A DNA stretch of 64,000 nt from positions 186,001 to 250,000 of the forward strand of contig NZ_JAJTSZ010000007.1 of NCBI RefSeq assembly GCF_021440195.1. The letters are read 5' to 3'. Shown in pieces: positions 47,090-56,010 of the stretch. The notes under the pieces are model-generated. The model was not told the origin of the DNA and ran no database searches. It saw only the letters and a program-made list of their open reading frames with translations. This DNA comes from Dyadobacter sp. CY356. GTDB lineage: Bacteria; Bacteroidota; Bacteroidia; Cytophagales; Spirosomataceae. The translations under genes were made by a program, and so were the position numbers. Each line of letters opens with the position of its first letter. Within the stretch, counting starts at the first letter, position 1.

Positions 47090-48514
47090 ATGAAGGAAGC
47101 AATACGTTATCAAAATTTTTACTACTTACTCTTATTCCTTCTTTTCGCCGGACCGGACTATGCCCAGGTTCTTCCGGCAGCAGAAACCCCGCCGGTCATT
47201 ATTGGAAATATTACTGTTGAAGGAAATCACCGCACGATGGACCGTATTATTTTGCGGGAAATGGCAATTAAATCCGGTGACACCATCCCTCAAAACCGAT
47301 TGGCTGAAACGCTGGAAATTGACCGGCGCAAGGTGATCAATACCAATCTTTTTGTAGTTGCGGAACTGCTTTTAAAACCGAATGAAGATTCTGTGCGGAC
47401 CGATATCCGCATTGTAGTGAAGGAACGCTGGTATTTCATTGCAACACCCGTTTTCCAGCTCGCCGACCGGAATTTTAATGAATGGTGGTATGACCGGAAC
47501 CGGGATTTCAGCCGGACGATTTATGGTATTTATATGAGTTATGGAAACGTAACAGGCCGTGCAGATAAGCTGCGTCTGGTTGCCGAGTTTGGTTTTATTC
47601 CAAAATTTGAAGTTTCCTATTCCCTGCCCTATCTTGACAAGGCCCAAAAAACCGGGATCACGGTCGGTGCTTCTTACTCGATAAATAAAACCATGGCATT
47701 CCGGACATGGCGGGATAAACTGGATTATTACAACAGCGAAGACATCAATAAAAAACGCTTTTACACCTTCGTAACCTTAACCCGCAGAAATAAATATTAC
47801 ACGTTCCATTCCCTGGATCTGCGTTGGAGCGGAACCTCAATCACGGACACGATAGCGGCTTTAAATCCAAATTATTTCCTGAAAGGCAGAACGCGGCAAA
47901 CCTATTTCCAGCTGACGTATTCATATAGTTATGACAAACGGGACAATTATCAGTACGCTCTGCGCGGAAGAGTTGGCGGAATCCAGTTTTCCAAAATCGG
48001 ACTTTTACCTTCTGATGAAATTAATCAGGCCTATGTATATGGTTCCTTCAGACAATATTTTCACTTAGGTGGAAAATGGTTTGCCAATTCCGGAGTTCGC
48101 GGACGGTTTTCTGTTCCTAAAAAACAACCATATCTGCAAACTGTCGGATTGGGTTACCGTAATGATCTGGTGCGTGGATATGAATTGTATGTGGTAGACG
48201 GACAGAATTATGCGCTGATAAAAAATGAACTGAAATACAAATTATTTTCAGTACAAAAACATTTCCCCTGGGTTCCGATCCGTCAGTTTAATACGCTGCC
48301 GCTGGCTGTTTATATCAATTCCTTTGCGGATGCGGGATATGTCAAAAATTATTATCCGCAGTTTAGTAATACCTCCCTGGGCAATAAAGGCATTTATGGC
48401 GGCGGACTTGGTGTGGACGTTGTTACGTTTTATAATATTGTCGCGCGCTTCAACCAGACCTTCAACGCAAAAGGAGACCGCCGTTTCTTTTTTAGCATAG
48501 GCAGAGAATTTTGA
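47090..48514 (+). CDS. Omp85/surface-antigen barrel protein with a single POTRA domain
   Basis: With ATG at 47090 the protein has 474 residues and a signal peptide cleaved near DYAQ. The frame is open to 46958, but those 44 residues precede the signal. One POTRA domain (IIGNITVEGNHRTMDRIILR, to about residue 110) is followed by a 16-strand barrel ending FFFSIGREF. The short periplasmic part separates it from BamA and TamL, so it is a different Omp85 subtype. The function of such short Bacteroidota barrels is unknown; roles in protein or lipid insertion are inferred. Confidence 0.85.
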   Translation: MKEAIRYQNFYYLLLFLLFAGPDYAQVLPAAETPPVIIGNITVEGNHRTMDRIILREMAIKSGDTIPQNRLAETLEIDRRKVINTNLFVVAELLLKPNEDSVRTDIRIVVKERWYFIATPVFQLADRNFNEWWYDRNRDFSRTIYGIYMSYGNVTGRADKLRLVAEFGFIPKFEVSYSLPYLDKAQKTGITVGASYSINKTMAFRTWRDKLDYYNSEDINKKRFYTFVTLTRRNKYYTFHSLDLRWSGTSITDTIAALNPNYFLKGRTRQTYFQLTYSYSYDKRDNYQYALRGRVGGIQFSKIGLLPSDEINQAYVYGSFRQYFHLGGKWFANSGVRGRFSVPKKQPYLQTVGLGYRNDLVRGYELYVVDGQNYALIKNELKYKLFSVQKHFPWVPIRQFNTLPLAVYINSFADAGYVKNYYPQFSNTSLGNKGIYGGGLGVDVVTFYNIVARFNQTFNAKGDRRFFFSIGREF

Positions 48515-48540
48515 CACAAAACTGGAAAACATTCCCCAGC

Positions 48541-48572
48541 CCTGTTATCCTGAATAACGGCACCCTTTTTAT
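48541..48572 (+). terminator. Weak terminator after the barrel gene
   Basis: GTTAT / ATAAC arms with flanking CC/GG pairs, followed by CACCCTTTTTATCTTTTC. It starts 27 bp after the stop codon. Confidence 0.4.
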
Positions 48573-48665
48573 CTTTTCGTCTAAAAATTCGGGTTTTTTA
48601 GAAATTATCAAAATATATTTTGCGGATAATTAAAACGACGTTAAAAAAAAGAAATTGATAATGGT

Positions 48666-48673
48666 TAGATTTG
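48666..48673 (+). promoter_or_regulatory. -7 promoter box of the lipoprotein/cyclophilin unit
   Basis: TAGATTTG fits TAnnTTTG exactly, 24 bp before the lipoprotein start. No TTG is present at the ideal -33 distance, so support is partial. Confidence 0.35.
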
Positions 48674-48697
48674 CGGTATATATTCTTTAAGCAAAAA

Positions 48698-49291
48698 ATG
48701 AAACACTTTACACTACTTAGAACCCTTTTGGCGGTTGTGCTTCTTGCACTTACATTACAAAATTGCAAAACAAAAACCAGTGAGGAAAAAGACGCTGAGG
48801 TAAAAGATTCTGCCGTAGCGGCCCCTCCGGCCCATGAAGAACTGAACAGCGACCAATCTGCCCTGCTCGAAAAAGTGATTGGAGACTCCCCTGCCGGCAC
48901 ATTTCGTGGCATTGTTTTTGGAGATCCTTTATCAAAAGTAAAAGCAACTGAGAATTTTGAGATGTTTGAAGACGTAGCAGATCATGTGGGCTATACTTTT
49001 GAAACAGAAAAACTTGAAACCATCGATGTCCAGTATTTTTTAACTGCCGACAAAAAGGTTAACAAAATTACCGTTGACGTTTATCTGAACAGTCCGGATG
49101 CTACGAAACAATTGTGGAATGCAGGAAAAAGCTATTTCACTGAGACATATCAGGCTCCAAAAGAAAACGGCAAGACAGTAACCTGGACCAAAAATTCTAC
49201 GCACGTGAGCATGGAAGATGTATCGGAAGGAAAAGATTATGGACTCAAATTCCAGTTCACACCAGATAAAAATGTACTCGCCGTTAAATAA
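48698..49291 (+). CDS. Lipoprotein of unknown function
   Basis: With ATG at 48698 the protein has 197 residues with a lipoprotein signal ending LQNC. A Glu/Lys-rich linker (SEEKDAEVKDSAVAAPPAHE) leads to a folded domain that begins near SPAGTFRGIVFGDPLSKVK. I know no named family. It is followed after two bases by the cyclophilin gene and is surely cotranscribed with it. Earlier in-frame ATG at 48671 is less likely because it precedes the signal peptide. Confidence 0.75.
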   Translation: MKHFTLLRTLLAVVLLALTLQNCKTKTSEEKDAEVKDSAVAAPPAHEELNSDQSALLEKVIGDSPAGTFRGIVFGDPLSKVKATENFEMFEDVADHVGYTFETEKLETIDVQYFLTADKKVNKITVDVYLNSPDATKQLWNAGKSYFTETYQAPKENGKTVTWTKNSTHVSMEDVSEGKDYGLKFQFTPDKNVLAVK

Positions 49292-49293
49292 TT

Positions 49294-50004
49294 ATGATGA
49301 AAATTAATCGCTTTGTTTTACTGACAGTTTTATGCCTGTCGGCTCTTAATACGTTTGCACAAAAAAAATCAAAAAAGGATTACCTCATTACGATCACAAC
49401 CGATTACGGCAAAATGCGGGTCATTTTGTTTGATGAAACACCAAAACACAAGGAGAATTTTGTCAAACTTTCCAAAGACAAATTTTATAACGATCTGCTT
49501 TTTCACCGGGTCATTAAGGATTTCATGATCCAGGGTGGTGACCCAAATTCGCGAAATGCAAAACCTGATGCCGTATTGGGTAAAGGTGATAACGGATACA
49601 AGATCCCGGCGGAGATCAGTCCAAAACTTTTTCACCGCAAAGGAGCTTTAGCCGCTGCAAGAGACAATAATCCTAAAAAAGAATCGAGCGGATGTCAGTT
49701 TTATATTGTTGAAGGAAGAAAATGGAGCAAAACGGATATTGACAAACAGGCAGCCCGTGCAGCAAGAAAATTGACTGATGCGCAAAGAAAAGTTTACGAG
49801 ACCGAAGGAGGAACTCCGCATCTGGATGGTGCTTATACCGTTTTCGGACAAGTAATTGATGGACTGGATGTTGTGGATAAGATTAGTAATCAGCCAAAAG
49901 ATGAACGTGACCGGCCCGATAAAGATATCAGTATGAAGGTTTCTGTTAAAAAAATGAAGAAGAAAAAGATAACCAGAAAATATGGTTATACATTTGAAAG
50001 CTGA
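49294..50004 (+). CDS. Periplasmic cyclophilin-type peptidyl-prolyl isomerase
   Basis: A 236-residue exported protein with a signal peptide (cleavage near NTFAQ) and the cyclophilin core: MRVILFDETPKHKENFVKL, FHRVIKDFMIQGGDP and SSGCQFYIVEG. Catalytic Arg and Phe positions in the FHRVI segment are intact. A 40-residue insert (KWSKTDIDKQAARAARKL) replaces the usual short loop and is typical of Bacteroidota homologues. It helps fold periplasmic or outer-membrane proteins. It follows the lipoprotein gene by two bases and ends before a strong terminator. Confidence 0.93.
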   Translation: MMKINRFVLLTVLCLSALNTFAQKKSKKDYLITITTDYGKMRVILFDETPKHKENFVKLSKDKFYNDLLFHRVIKDFMIQGGDPNSRNAKPDAVLGKGDNGYKIPAEISPKLFHRKGALAAARDNNPKKESSGCQFYIVEGRKWSKTDIDKQAARAARKLTDAQRKVYETEGGTPHLDGAYTVFGQVIDGLDVVDKISNQPKDERDRPDKDISMKVSVKKMKKKKITRKYGYTFES

Positions 50005-50051
50005 AAGTTATACCCAAATAAAAACTATCAAAAGTTAAATCATTCAGCCTT

Positions 50052-50090
50052 AAAGCTGCTTTCCTCGACGGTCAGCAGCTTTATTTTTTT
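50052..50090 (+). terminator. Terminator after the cyclophilin gene
   Basis: Perfect 9-bp arms AAAGCTGCT / AGCAGCTTT with a 13-nt loop, followed by ATTTTTTT. Confidence 0.88.
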
Positions 50091-50137
50091 GATATTTTAG
50101 TTCTATATTGTTCCGGAAAAGCATTTATAATTCAGAC

Positions 50138-51079
50138 ATGACGGCTAGTACACAAGACATTTCAACTTCGACATCAACAAAAAAACGTTTTCTGATCACC
50201 GGCTCGAACGGACTTCTGGGTCAGAAACTGATTGAATTATTAATAAAAGATTCTTCCATAGAAACCGTTGCGACTGCCAGAGGTGAAAATCGTTTACCTT
50301 TTCATGATGGTTATGCTTACCATGCCATGGACATAACGGATCCGGCACAGGTTGAAGCCGTTATTGCGCTGACAAAACCTGACGTAATTATTCACACAGC
50401 AGCTATGACCAATGTAGATCAGTGTGAGGCAGAAAAAGATGCTTGCTGGAAACAGAACGTGAATGCAGTGGAATATCTGGTGTCATCCTGCAGAAGACAT
50501 GATGTATTTCTTGTGCATGTTTCCACGGATTTCATCTTTGACGGAACTGCCGGACCATATACCGAAGATGCAGAACCGAATCCCATCAGTTTTTACGGCT
50601 GGAGTAAATATGCCGCCGAGAAAGCAGTCATCCAATCTGATATCAAATGGGCTATTGCACGGACGGTACTGGTATATGGTATTGCGCACGATATGAGCCG
50701 GAGCAATATTATTCTCTGGGTGAAAAAATCACTTGAAGAGGGTAAAAATATCAAAGTGGTTACTGACCAGTTCCGCACGCCAACCTTAGCAGAAGATCTG
50801 GCGACGGGTTGTTATTTAATTGCTGATCAAAAAGCAGAAGGTGTTTTTAATATTTCCGGCAAAGAACTTTATACGCCTTATGAAATGGCAGTTATTGCTG
50901 CCGATTATTTCAAACTGGATAAATCTTTAATTTCCCAGACAGATAGTTCAGGCTTTTCCCAACCTGCGCGCCGTCCGCCAAGAACAGGATTTGATCTGAC
51001 AAAATCTGAATCGGTTTTAGGTTATAAGCCACATAGTTTTGTTGATGGAATTGCGATGTTGGCAAGTCAGATTGGGTAA
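50138..51079 (+). CDS. RmlD-like NAD(P)-dependent sugar reductase (SDR family)
   Basis: With ATG at 50138 the protein has 313 residues. It has the extended SDR pattern: GSNGLLGQ nucleotide-binding loop, HTAAMTNVDQCEAEKD, VSTDFIFDG, and the catalytic YGWSKYAAEK Tyr-Lys pair. The substrate-binding domain of the RmlD family follows. The family reduces dTDP-4-keto-rhamnose or related nucleotide sugars. No rml genes are adjacent and the family also includes reductases for other substrates, so the exact product is open. A TTG at 50108 is a possible but less likely start. Confidence 0.85.
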   Translation: MTASTQDISTSTSTKKRFLITGSNGLLGQKLIELLIKDSSIETVATARGENRLPFHDGYAYHAMDITDPAQVEAVIALTKPDVIIHTAAMTNVDQCEAEKDACWKQNVNAVEYLVSSCRRHDVFLVHVSTDFIFDGTAGPYTEDAEPNPISFYGWSKYAAEKAVIQSDIKWAIARTVLVYGIAHDMSRSNIILWVKKSLEEGKNIKVVTDQFRTPTLAEDLATGCYLIADQKAEGVFNISGKELYTPYEMAVIAADYFKLDKSLISQTDSSGFSQPARRPPRTGFDLTKSESVLGYKPHSFVDGIAMLASQIG

Positions 51080-51111
51080 GGTGAATTTTGTATTGTCTTT
51101 AAAAACCGTAA

Positions 51112-51135
51112 CCGCCCCGTTTAAAACCGGGGCGG
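51112..51135. terminator. Bidirectional terminator between the SDR gene and the isoaspartyl peptidase gene
   Basis: Perfect 8-bp GC-rich arms CCGCCCCG / CGGGGCGG, in the 64-bp gap between two convergent genes. Confidence 0.75.
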
Positions 51136-51143
51136 ACTCTTGA

Positions 51144-52220
51144 TTATTTCTTCACTTCATCTTTATAAATCATCACTTCACTTTTTCCATCAGCCTTAAT
51201 ATATCCGCGGTACATGCCTTCACTGTTGAACGGCATGGCAATATTTCCGTTTCTATCCAGCGCAATCAACCCGCCTTCTCCCCCGCGTTCAACAAGTTTT
51301 TTCATTACAACTTCATCAGCTGCATCTTTTACAGACAAACCTTTGTATTCCATCAAAGCAGAAATGTCATAAGCTACGACAGAACGGATGAAAAATTCAC
51401 CATGCCCGGTTGCTGAAACTGCACAGGTGTTATTGTTGGCATAAGTACCTGCGCCAATGATCGGAGCGTCACCGATCCGTCCGTATCTTTTGTTGGTCAT
51501 TCCGCCGGTTGACGTTCCGGCTGTTAAATTTCCAAATTTATCGAGAGCCACACAGCCAACCGTTCCGTATTTTTTACCTTCTGTAAATATCAGATCTTCA
51601 TCCTTTACAAAACCGGTTTTTGGTTTTTTCAGGATTTCTTTCTTTGTGTTCTCGGTATGATCAAGCTCTACCTTTTCTTCTTCTTTTGCTTTTAATAAGG
51701 CTTTATACCGAGCTTCTGTGTAGAAATATGAAGGATCGACGATTTCCAAACCTTGTTCTTTAGCAAACAGATCGGCACCTTTTCCGGCCATTAAAACGTG
51801 CGGAGATTTTTCCATGACAGCTATTGCGCCACGAATAGGATTTTTAATGGTTGTAACACCTGCAATGGCACCGGCTTTCAAAGTCTTACCATCCATAATC
51901 GCCGCATCCATTTCATTCTTACCTTCGTTTGTAAAAACAGCACCTTTCCCGGCATTAAATAGCGGAGAATCTTCCATCACCATAATGGTGGCTTCAACAG
52001 CTTGTTCACTGGTTCCGCCTTGTTTCAAAACGGCATAACCTTTTTGTAAAGCTGTATTCAACACTTCCCGGTATGCTTTTTCTTTTTCAGGCGTCATGTT
52101 GGCACGGGTTATTGTTCCGGCTCCGCCATGAATAACAAGGGTGATTTTGTCAGAATAATCCTGGGCGGAAGAAGTTTGAATCAGGAAATAAAAGAGAAAG
52201 GTTGAAAATATGAATTTCAT
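51144..52220 (-). CDS. Isoaspartyl peptidase / L-asparaginase (Ntn hydrolase)
   Basis: With ATG at 52220 the protein has 358 residues with a signal peptide cleaved near SSAQ, so it is periplasmic. It belongs to family T2: the N-terminal LVIHGGAGTITRA motif, and the autocleavage site before the nucleophile Thr in KYGTVGCVALDKFGNLTAG. The substrate loop STGGMTNKRYGRIGDAP follows. It removes isoaspartyl residues from peptides and hydrolyses asparagine. A frame extension to 52253 precedes the signal. It is convergent with the SDR gene. Confidence 0.93.
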   Translation of the reverse strand: MKFIFSTFLFYFLIQTSSAQDYSDKITLVIHGGAGTITRANMTPEKEKAYREVLNTALQKGYAVLKQGGTSEQAVEATIMVMEDSPLFNAGKGAVFTNEGKNEMDAAIMDGKTLKAGAIAGVTTIKNPIRGAIAVMEKSPHVLMAGKGADLFAKEQGLEIVDPSYFYTEARYKALLKAKEEEKVELDHTENTKKEILKKPKTGFVKDEDLIFTEGKKYGTVGCVALDKFGNLTAGTSTGGMTNKRYGRIGDAPIIGAGTYANNNTCAVSATGHGEFFIRSVVAYDISALMEYKGLSVKDAADEVVMKKLVERGGEGGLIALDRNGNIAMPFNSEGMYRGYIKADGKSEVMIYKDEVKK

Positions 52221-52264
52221 AGAAGTGGATTGGTTTGGATTTGTCTTTCTCAAATTAAGCTATT

Positions 52265-52349
52265 TTTCACGCAAAGCAAAAAGAAAGGCAAAGGACGCAA
52301 AGATTAAACTCTGCGTTCTTTGCCCTTTTCTTCCCTGCTTCGCGTGAAA
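52265..52349. repeat. GCAAAG hairpin repeat, copy 1
   Basis: A large imperfect palindrome. Outer arms are TTTCACGC / GCGTGAAA; inner arms are GGCAAAGGACGCA / TGCGTTCTTTGCC. The same core AAAGATTAAACT and downstream TTTGCCCTTTT-CTTCCCT occur in copy 2 at 53120-53188. It lies 3' of the 224-residue membrane protein gene. It looks like a dispersed intergenic repeat. Confidence 0.75.
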
Positions 52350-52358
52350 CCTTAAAAT

Positions 52359-53033
52359 TTATAAATCATCATTTATCCTGAGTGCATATAAACGGCCTTT
52401 TTGCTTTGCACGGAAATAAGAAAGCCAAATTCCAACCATACCGGCAATAGAAGAATAAAAAGATAGGGTAAATAATTTATCTTCTGAAAAATGACTAATC
52501 AGTATTCCTGCAAAAATTGCCGTTCCTGAAATTAATATCCAGAGCATCCATCCTTTCTCAAAAATAGAACCGATTCTTTTAACCTGTGAAAAATGATTCT
52601 TATTACTCCGGATAATTTTTTGTTCAAGATCCTGACAAAATAACTTCATACTTGAAGTATCACTGTATCCACTGCTGGCTGTTAGTTGAATTTTGTGATT
52701 GTTATAAAAGTTTAACCGGAGCGTTACGCTGCTGAATTCATCAATCTGATACGATTTTAACTTACTAAATTCGATAGATTCTGAGTGATCTTCAAAATCT
52801 AACACGACGGAATTGTCATCAAGATATGCCGTAACCTGTCTGTTAATTTTTCTTATATTGAGAAAAAACACCAAAAAGGGAGATGCAATGGACATGAAAA
52901 TAAACAAAATCGAAACCGAAGGTGGAACAAATGAACCCGCAAAAATGATAATTCCAACCATGATTATTAAGGACATACCAACCAATACGGTGAGGAATTT
53001 TTGATCTGTATATTCAAAATAGTATTCTTTCAT
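52359..53033 (-). CDS. Unknown membrane protein with central soluble domain
   Basis: A 224-residue protein with two N-terminal helices (about residues 13-32 and 39-56), a central beta-rich domain of some 90 residues (VTAYLDDNSVVLDFEDHSES), and two C-terminal helices. The arrangement resembles YcxB-like or PH-like bacterial membrane proteins, but no clear signature is present. It is flanked on both sides by copies of the GCAAAG hairpin repeat. Confidence 0.65.
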   Translation of the reverse strand: MKEYYFEYTDQKFLTVLVGMSLIIMVGIIIFAGSFVPPSVSILFIFMSIASPFLVFFLNIRKINRQVTAYLDDNSVVLDFEDHSESIEFSKLKSYQIDEFSSVTLRLNFYNNHKIQLTASSGYSDTSSMKLFCQDLEQKIIRSNKNHFSQVKRIGSIFEKGWMLWILISGTAIFAGILISHFSEDKLFTLSFYSSIAGMVGIWLSYFRAKQKGRLYALRINDDL

Positions 53034-53119
53034 TAGACAAACATTCAGGCCTGTACAATAAATCTAAACTTACATAATATCTATAATTAATTATAATTTA
53101 TTCCATATTTGATTAAATC

Positions 53120-53188
53120 AAAAAGGGCAAGGATCGCAAAGATTAAACTTTGCTCCTTTGCCCTTTTTCTTCCCTTCTTTTGCGTGAA
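53120..53188. repeat. GCAAAG hairpin repeat, copy 2
   Basis: AAAAGGGCAAGGATCGCAAAG and a matching right arm CTTTGCTCCTTTGCCCTTTT around AAAGATTAAACT. It aligns with copy 1 in the same orientation but has lost the left outer arm. It lies 3' of the GT35 gene. Confidence 0.75.
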
Positions 53189-53209
53189 ATATAACGAGAA
53201 ACCTTAATC

Positions 53210-54853
53210 TTAATACAGCTTCTCATAATATTCCCTGGCCATCCGATCAGAATTAAATGGCTCATTCACATCATTCATACTGTTTAATGTTATCCGCTCC
53301 CATTCTTTTCGATCATTGTAATAGGTTGGAAGCACTTTATTTTCAATCAGATCGAAGAAATTGTCACAATCCGTTTTGTTGATATCATCACCTTCGGCCA
53401 CCGGCACGATGAATGAATTTTCTCCGTCTTTGGCAAATTCACAGATCCAGCCATCATAAGTTGACAAATTTATAGAGGCATTCATAGCGGCCGTCATACC
53501 GCTGGTTCCGGATGCTTCACGGGTAACAACCGGCGTATTTAACCAGACGTCAGAGCCGTCTTTTAATAACTTTGAAAGTGATAGTTCATAACCAGTCAAC
53601 ACAGCCATGTTGTCAAAATAGTGACTCAGATAGAACAGATGATTGAATGTATTGATTGCTCCTTCATCCTTTGGATACGGCTTTCCTGCCCAAATGATCT
53701 GGATTGGCATATCCTTATTGTCCAGTAATTTTTTAAACCGCTCAACATCCCAGGTCAGAATATCCGGACGTTTATAAGCAGCAAACCTGCGGGCCCAGAC
53801 AATTGTCAGCACATTTGGATCAAAAATCTTACCGCATTGATCAGCAACTGTTTTGAAAAGAATACTTTTAAGTTCTTTTTTACGGATTGAGATCGCTTCA
53901 GAATCTTTTCCAATCCTTGCTTTTTCCAGCGTCTCGTCTACCCAGTAAGCATTATTCTGAGCGTTGGTAATATGCGTTATTTCACAAATTCCCGGATAGC
54001 TTTTCCACATTTGACGGGATACTTCTCCATGTAATCTGGAAACCCCATTTGCCTTTTTACTTAATCGTAAAGCGGCCAGTGAATGATTAAAAGTGTTATC
54101 CTTGATACCGGTAATTTTCCGGACCACATCCATTTTCAAACCCGAAAAGAAACCCAGATTTTCAAGAAAATTAATATCATGTTTTTCATTTCCAGCTTCT
54201 TCCGGCGTATGGGTTGTAAATACCATCCTTTTCTTTAATTCGGGCAGCTTTTTATATTTTTGATATAAGTAAAAAGCCGCAGAAATGGCGTGGGCCTCGT
54301 TAAAATGATAAATATCGGGCTGATATTTTAATTCATCCAGCAGTTTAGCTCCACCAATTCCCAAAACCATACATTGCGCAACTTTCATCGTTACGTCTGC
54401 ATCATACAGTGAATACGAAATCGACCGTGCTTGTTCATCATTTCCATCCACATCGGTGGTTAGAAAAAACATGGGAGCGGATTTGAAAACTTCCGGAGAA
54501 AGATAATATGCCCTTACCCAAACTTGTTTCCCTAAAATCGGGATTTGGAAATTGATACCGGTATCTGTCAGGAAATGATATATTTTCTCATGAAACTGAG
54601 GTTCCATACTATTATCACGCTTACGCCCCTGGTCATAATATCCATATTTCCAAAGCATTCCCACGCCAGTCAGGTTCTGACGTAAGCCATATACGCTTTT
54701 CATATGAGAGCCCGCCAGAAATCCCAATCCCCCCGAATAGGTCTTTAAAGCCTGGTCGAGAGCGAATTCCATTGAAAAATAAGCGACTGATTTTGTATAA
54801 TTTTTATCCGGTGTGAACGGATGTTGAAAGGGTACAGAAAATGGCTGATTCAT
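53210..54853 (-). CDS. GT35 alpha-glucan phosphorylase-like enzyme without the PLP lysine
   Basis: A 547-residue protein of the short alpha-glucan phosphorylase family. Recognisable segments are AYFSMEFALDQALKTYSGGLG, HFNEAHAISAAF with FTTHTPEEAGNEKHD, IVWARRFAAYKRPD, and DVWLNTPVVTREASGTSGM. In phosphorylases the residue after this last Met is the lysine that binds PLP (GTSGMK); here it is Thr454. The DNA codon is ACG, so this is what the sequence states. It may therefore be inactive as a phosphorylase or belong to a subgroup with another activity. It is followed by a repeat element and lies 29 bp downstream of the DUF3500 gene, probably in an operon. Confidence 0.8.
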   Translation of the reverse strand: MNQPFSVPFQHPFTPDKNYTKSVAYFSMEFALDQALKTYSGGLGFLAGSHMKSVYGLRQNLTGVGMLWKYGYYDQGRKRDNSMEPQFHEKIYHFLTDTGINFQIPILGKQVWVRAYYLSPEVFKSAPMFFLTTDVDGNDEQARSISYSLYDADVTMKVAQCMVLGIGGAKLLDELKYQPDIYHFNEAHAISAAFYLYQKYKKLPELKKRMVFTTHTPEEAGNEKHDINFLENLGFFSGLKMDVVRKITGIKDNTFNHSLAALRLSKKANGVSRLHGEVSRQMWKSYPGICEITHITNAQNNAYWVDETLEKARIGKDSEAISIRKKELKSILFKTVADQCGKIFDPNVLTIVWARRFAAYKRPDILTWDVERFKKLLDNKDMPIQIIWAGKPYPKDEGAINTFNHLFYLSHYFDNMAVLTGYELSLSKLLKDGSDVWLNTPVVTREASGTSGMTAAMNASINLSTYDGWICEFAKDGENSFIVPVAEGDDINKTDCDNFFDLIENKVLPTYYNDRKEWERITLNSMNDVNEPFNSDRMAREYYEKLY

Positions 54854-54882
54854 TGAACTTTGTTTTAAATGAATGAAATTTT

Positions 54883-55953
54883 CTAAGGCTTCGGGTGCAT
54901 TTTCTGGTAATGCAAACGAAGTAAATCCTCGCCGAAATCGTTGGTAAGATCCCGAACGACGGTGTGGATATGGTTTGCGTTGTTTTGTGTATTGTCAAAT
55001 TCGATGAGGATTGTTGGCCCCTGAATCCGATAATAATACCCCGCTCCTTCTTTTATTTCCGGCTCCACGTTACCCATCCAAGCAAAATGTATGCCATCAA
55101 GCCCCGATTTTGTCAATTTAACCATTTGTTGATCTTTCAAAGTCACGTGATACCGATTCAGATAAACGGCGATAAGCTCCTGAAATAACGTTTTTTGCGC
55201 AGCTGTCATATCCTTCATTGTGATACCTTCCGGCTTCATAACAACCATACTGCTTCTGTTATTTGAAGACAAAATCTCCCAGGGAGCTTTTTCAGATAAA
55301 ATCACTTTTTGCCGCTGAATATCAGAAAATGAATGAAGCAGCTGAAAAGCGATATCCTGTTCATCCTTTAAAATACGTTTTCCTTTTTGCGGAACATCAG
55401 CCAAAACTTTACCCGGATTTGAGCCCATAAAACCGGGCGTAAACGTAATGACACCATCTACCAAAGTAAATTGCAGTGAAACGTGATGGCCTTCCGTCCG
55501 CCAGCCCCATGGCTTTTGAAGATCCGGCGAGCCAAAAACCATGAAAGAATAATTTTCAGGATCGCGGTAGGTATCGTCAGAACCTCGCTTTTCAACCACG
55601 CGCAGGACATTTTCCAGATCAACGATATCAAGCGTTTTTTGATAACCATTGGCACTCATGACCAGTTTCACCATTTCAAAAGCTTTCTTCCGCTGTGTTT
55701 CACTCATATTTTTCAGCGTGAGGCCTTTCCGCGTTCTTGGAACGTAATGCCAGTCAAAACGAATGGAATCTGCGAAAAAAGTACATGCTTCCTTTACTTG
55801 TTTCTGATCGAGCGATTTCACAAAATCATTAACCGCAACCATCATTTTCTCTGAAAGTACCTTATCTTTTGAATCTGCAAAAGTCTGATTACAAGATAAA
55901 ATCAATAGAAAAATGAGACGAACGAGCCTGTAATAAGATCTGTAAAATTCCAT
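54883..55953 (-). CDS. DUF3500-family exported protein
   Basis: With ATG at 55953 the protein has 356 residues and an N-terminal signal-like segment (LVRLIFLLILSCNQTFAD). Conserved DUF3500 features are WHYVPRTRKGLTLKNMS, the RDPENYSFMVFGSP segment, and WGWRTEGHHVSLQFTLVDG with its paired His. The C-terminal HIHTVVRDLTNDFGEDLLRL is also typical. The function of this family is unknown; conserved His and Arg residues suggest an enzyme. Its stop is 29 bp before the GT35 start on the same strand. Confidence 0.88.
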   Translation of the reverse strand: MEFYRSYYRLVRLIFLLILSCNQTFADSKDKVLSEKMMVAVNDFVKSLDQKQVKEACTFFADSIRFDWHYVPRTRKGLTLKNMSETQRKKAFEMVKLVMSANGYQKTLDIVDLENVLRVVEKRGSDDTYRDPENYSFMVFGSPDLQKPWGWRTEGHHVSLQFTLVDGVITFTPGFMGSNPGKVLADVPQKGKRILKDEQDIAFQLLHSFSDIQRQKVILSEKAPWEILSSNNRSSMVVMKPEGITMKDMTAAQKTLFQELIAVYLNRYHVTLKDQQMVKLTKSGLDGIHFAWMGNVEPEIKEGAGYYYRIQGPTILIEFDNTQNNANHIHTVVRDLTNDFGEDLLRLHYQKMHPKP

Positions 55954-56010
55954 GGTTTCCGAGTTTTGTAGTTCAAACAAAAGAAAACATGACTGCTGAT
56001 TATACTCCTT

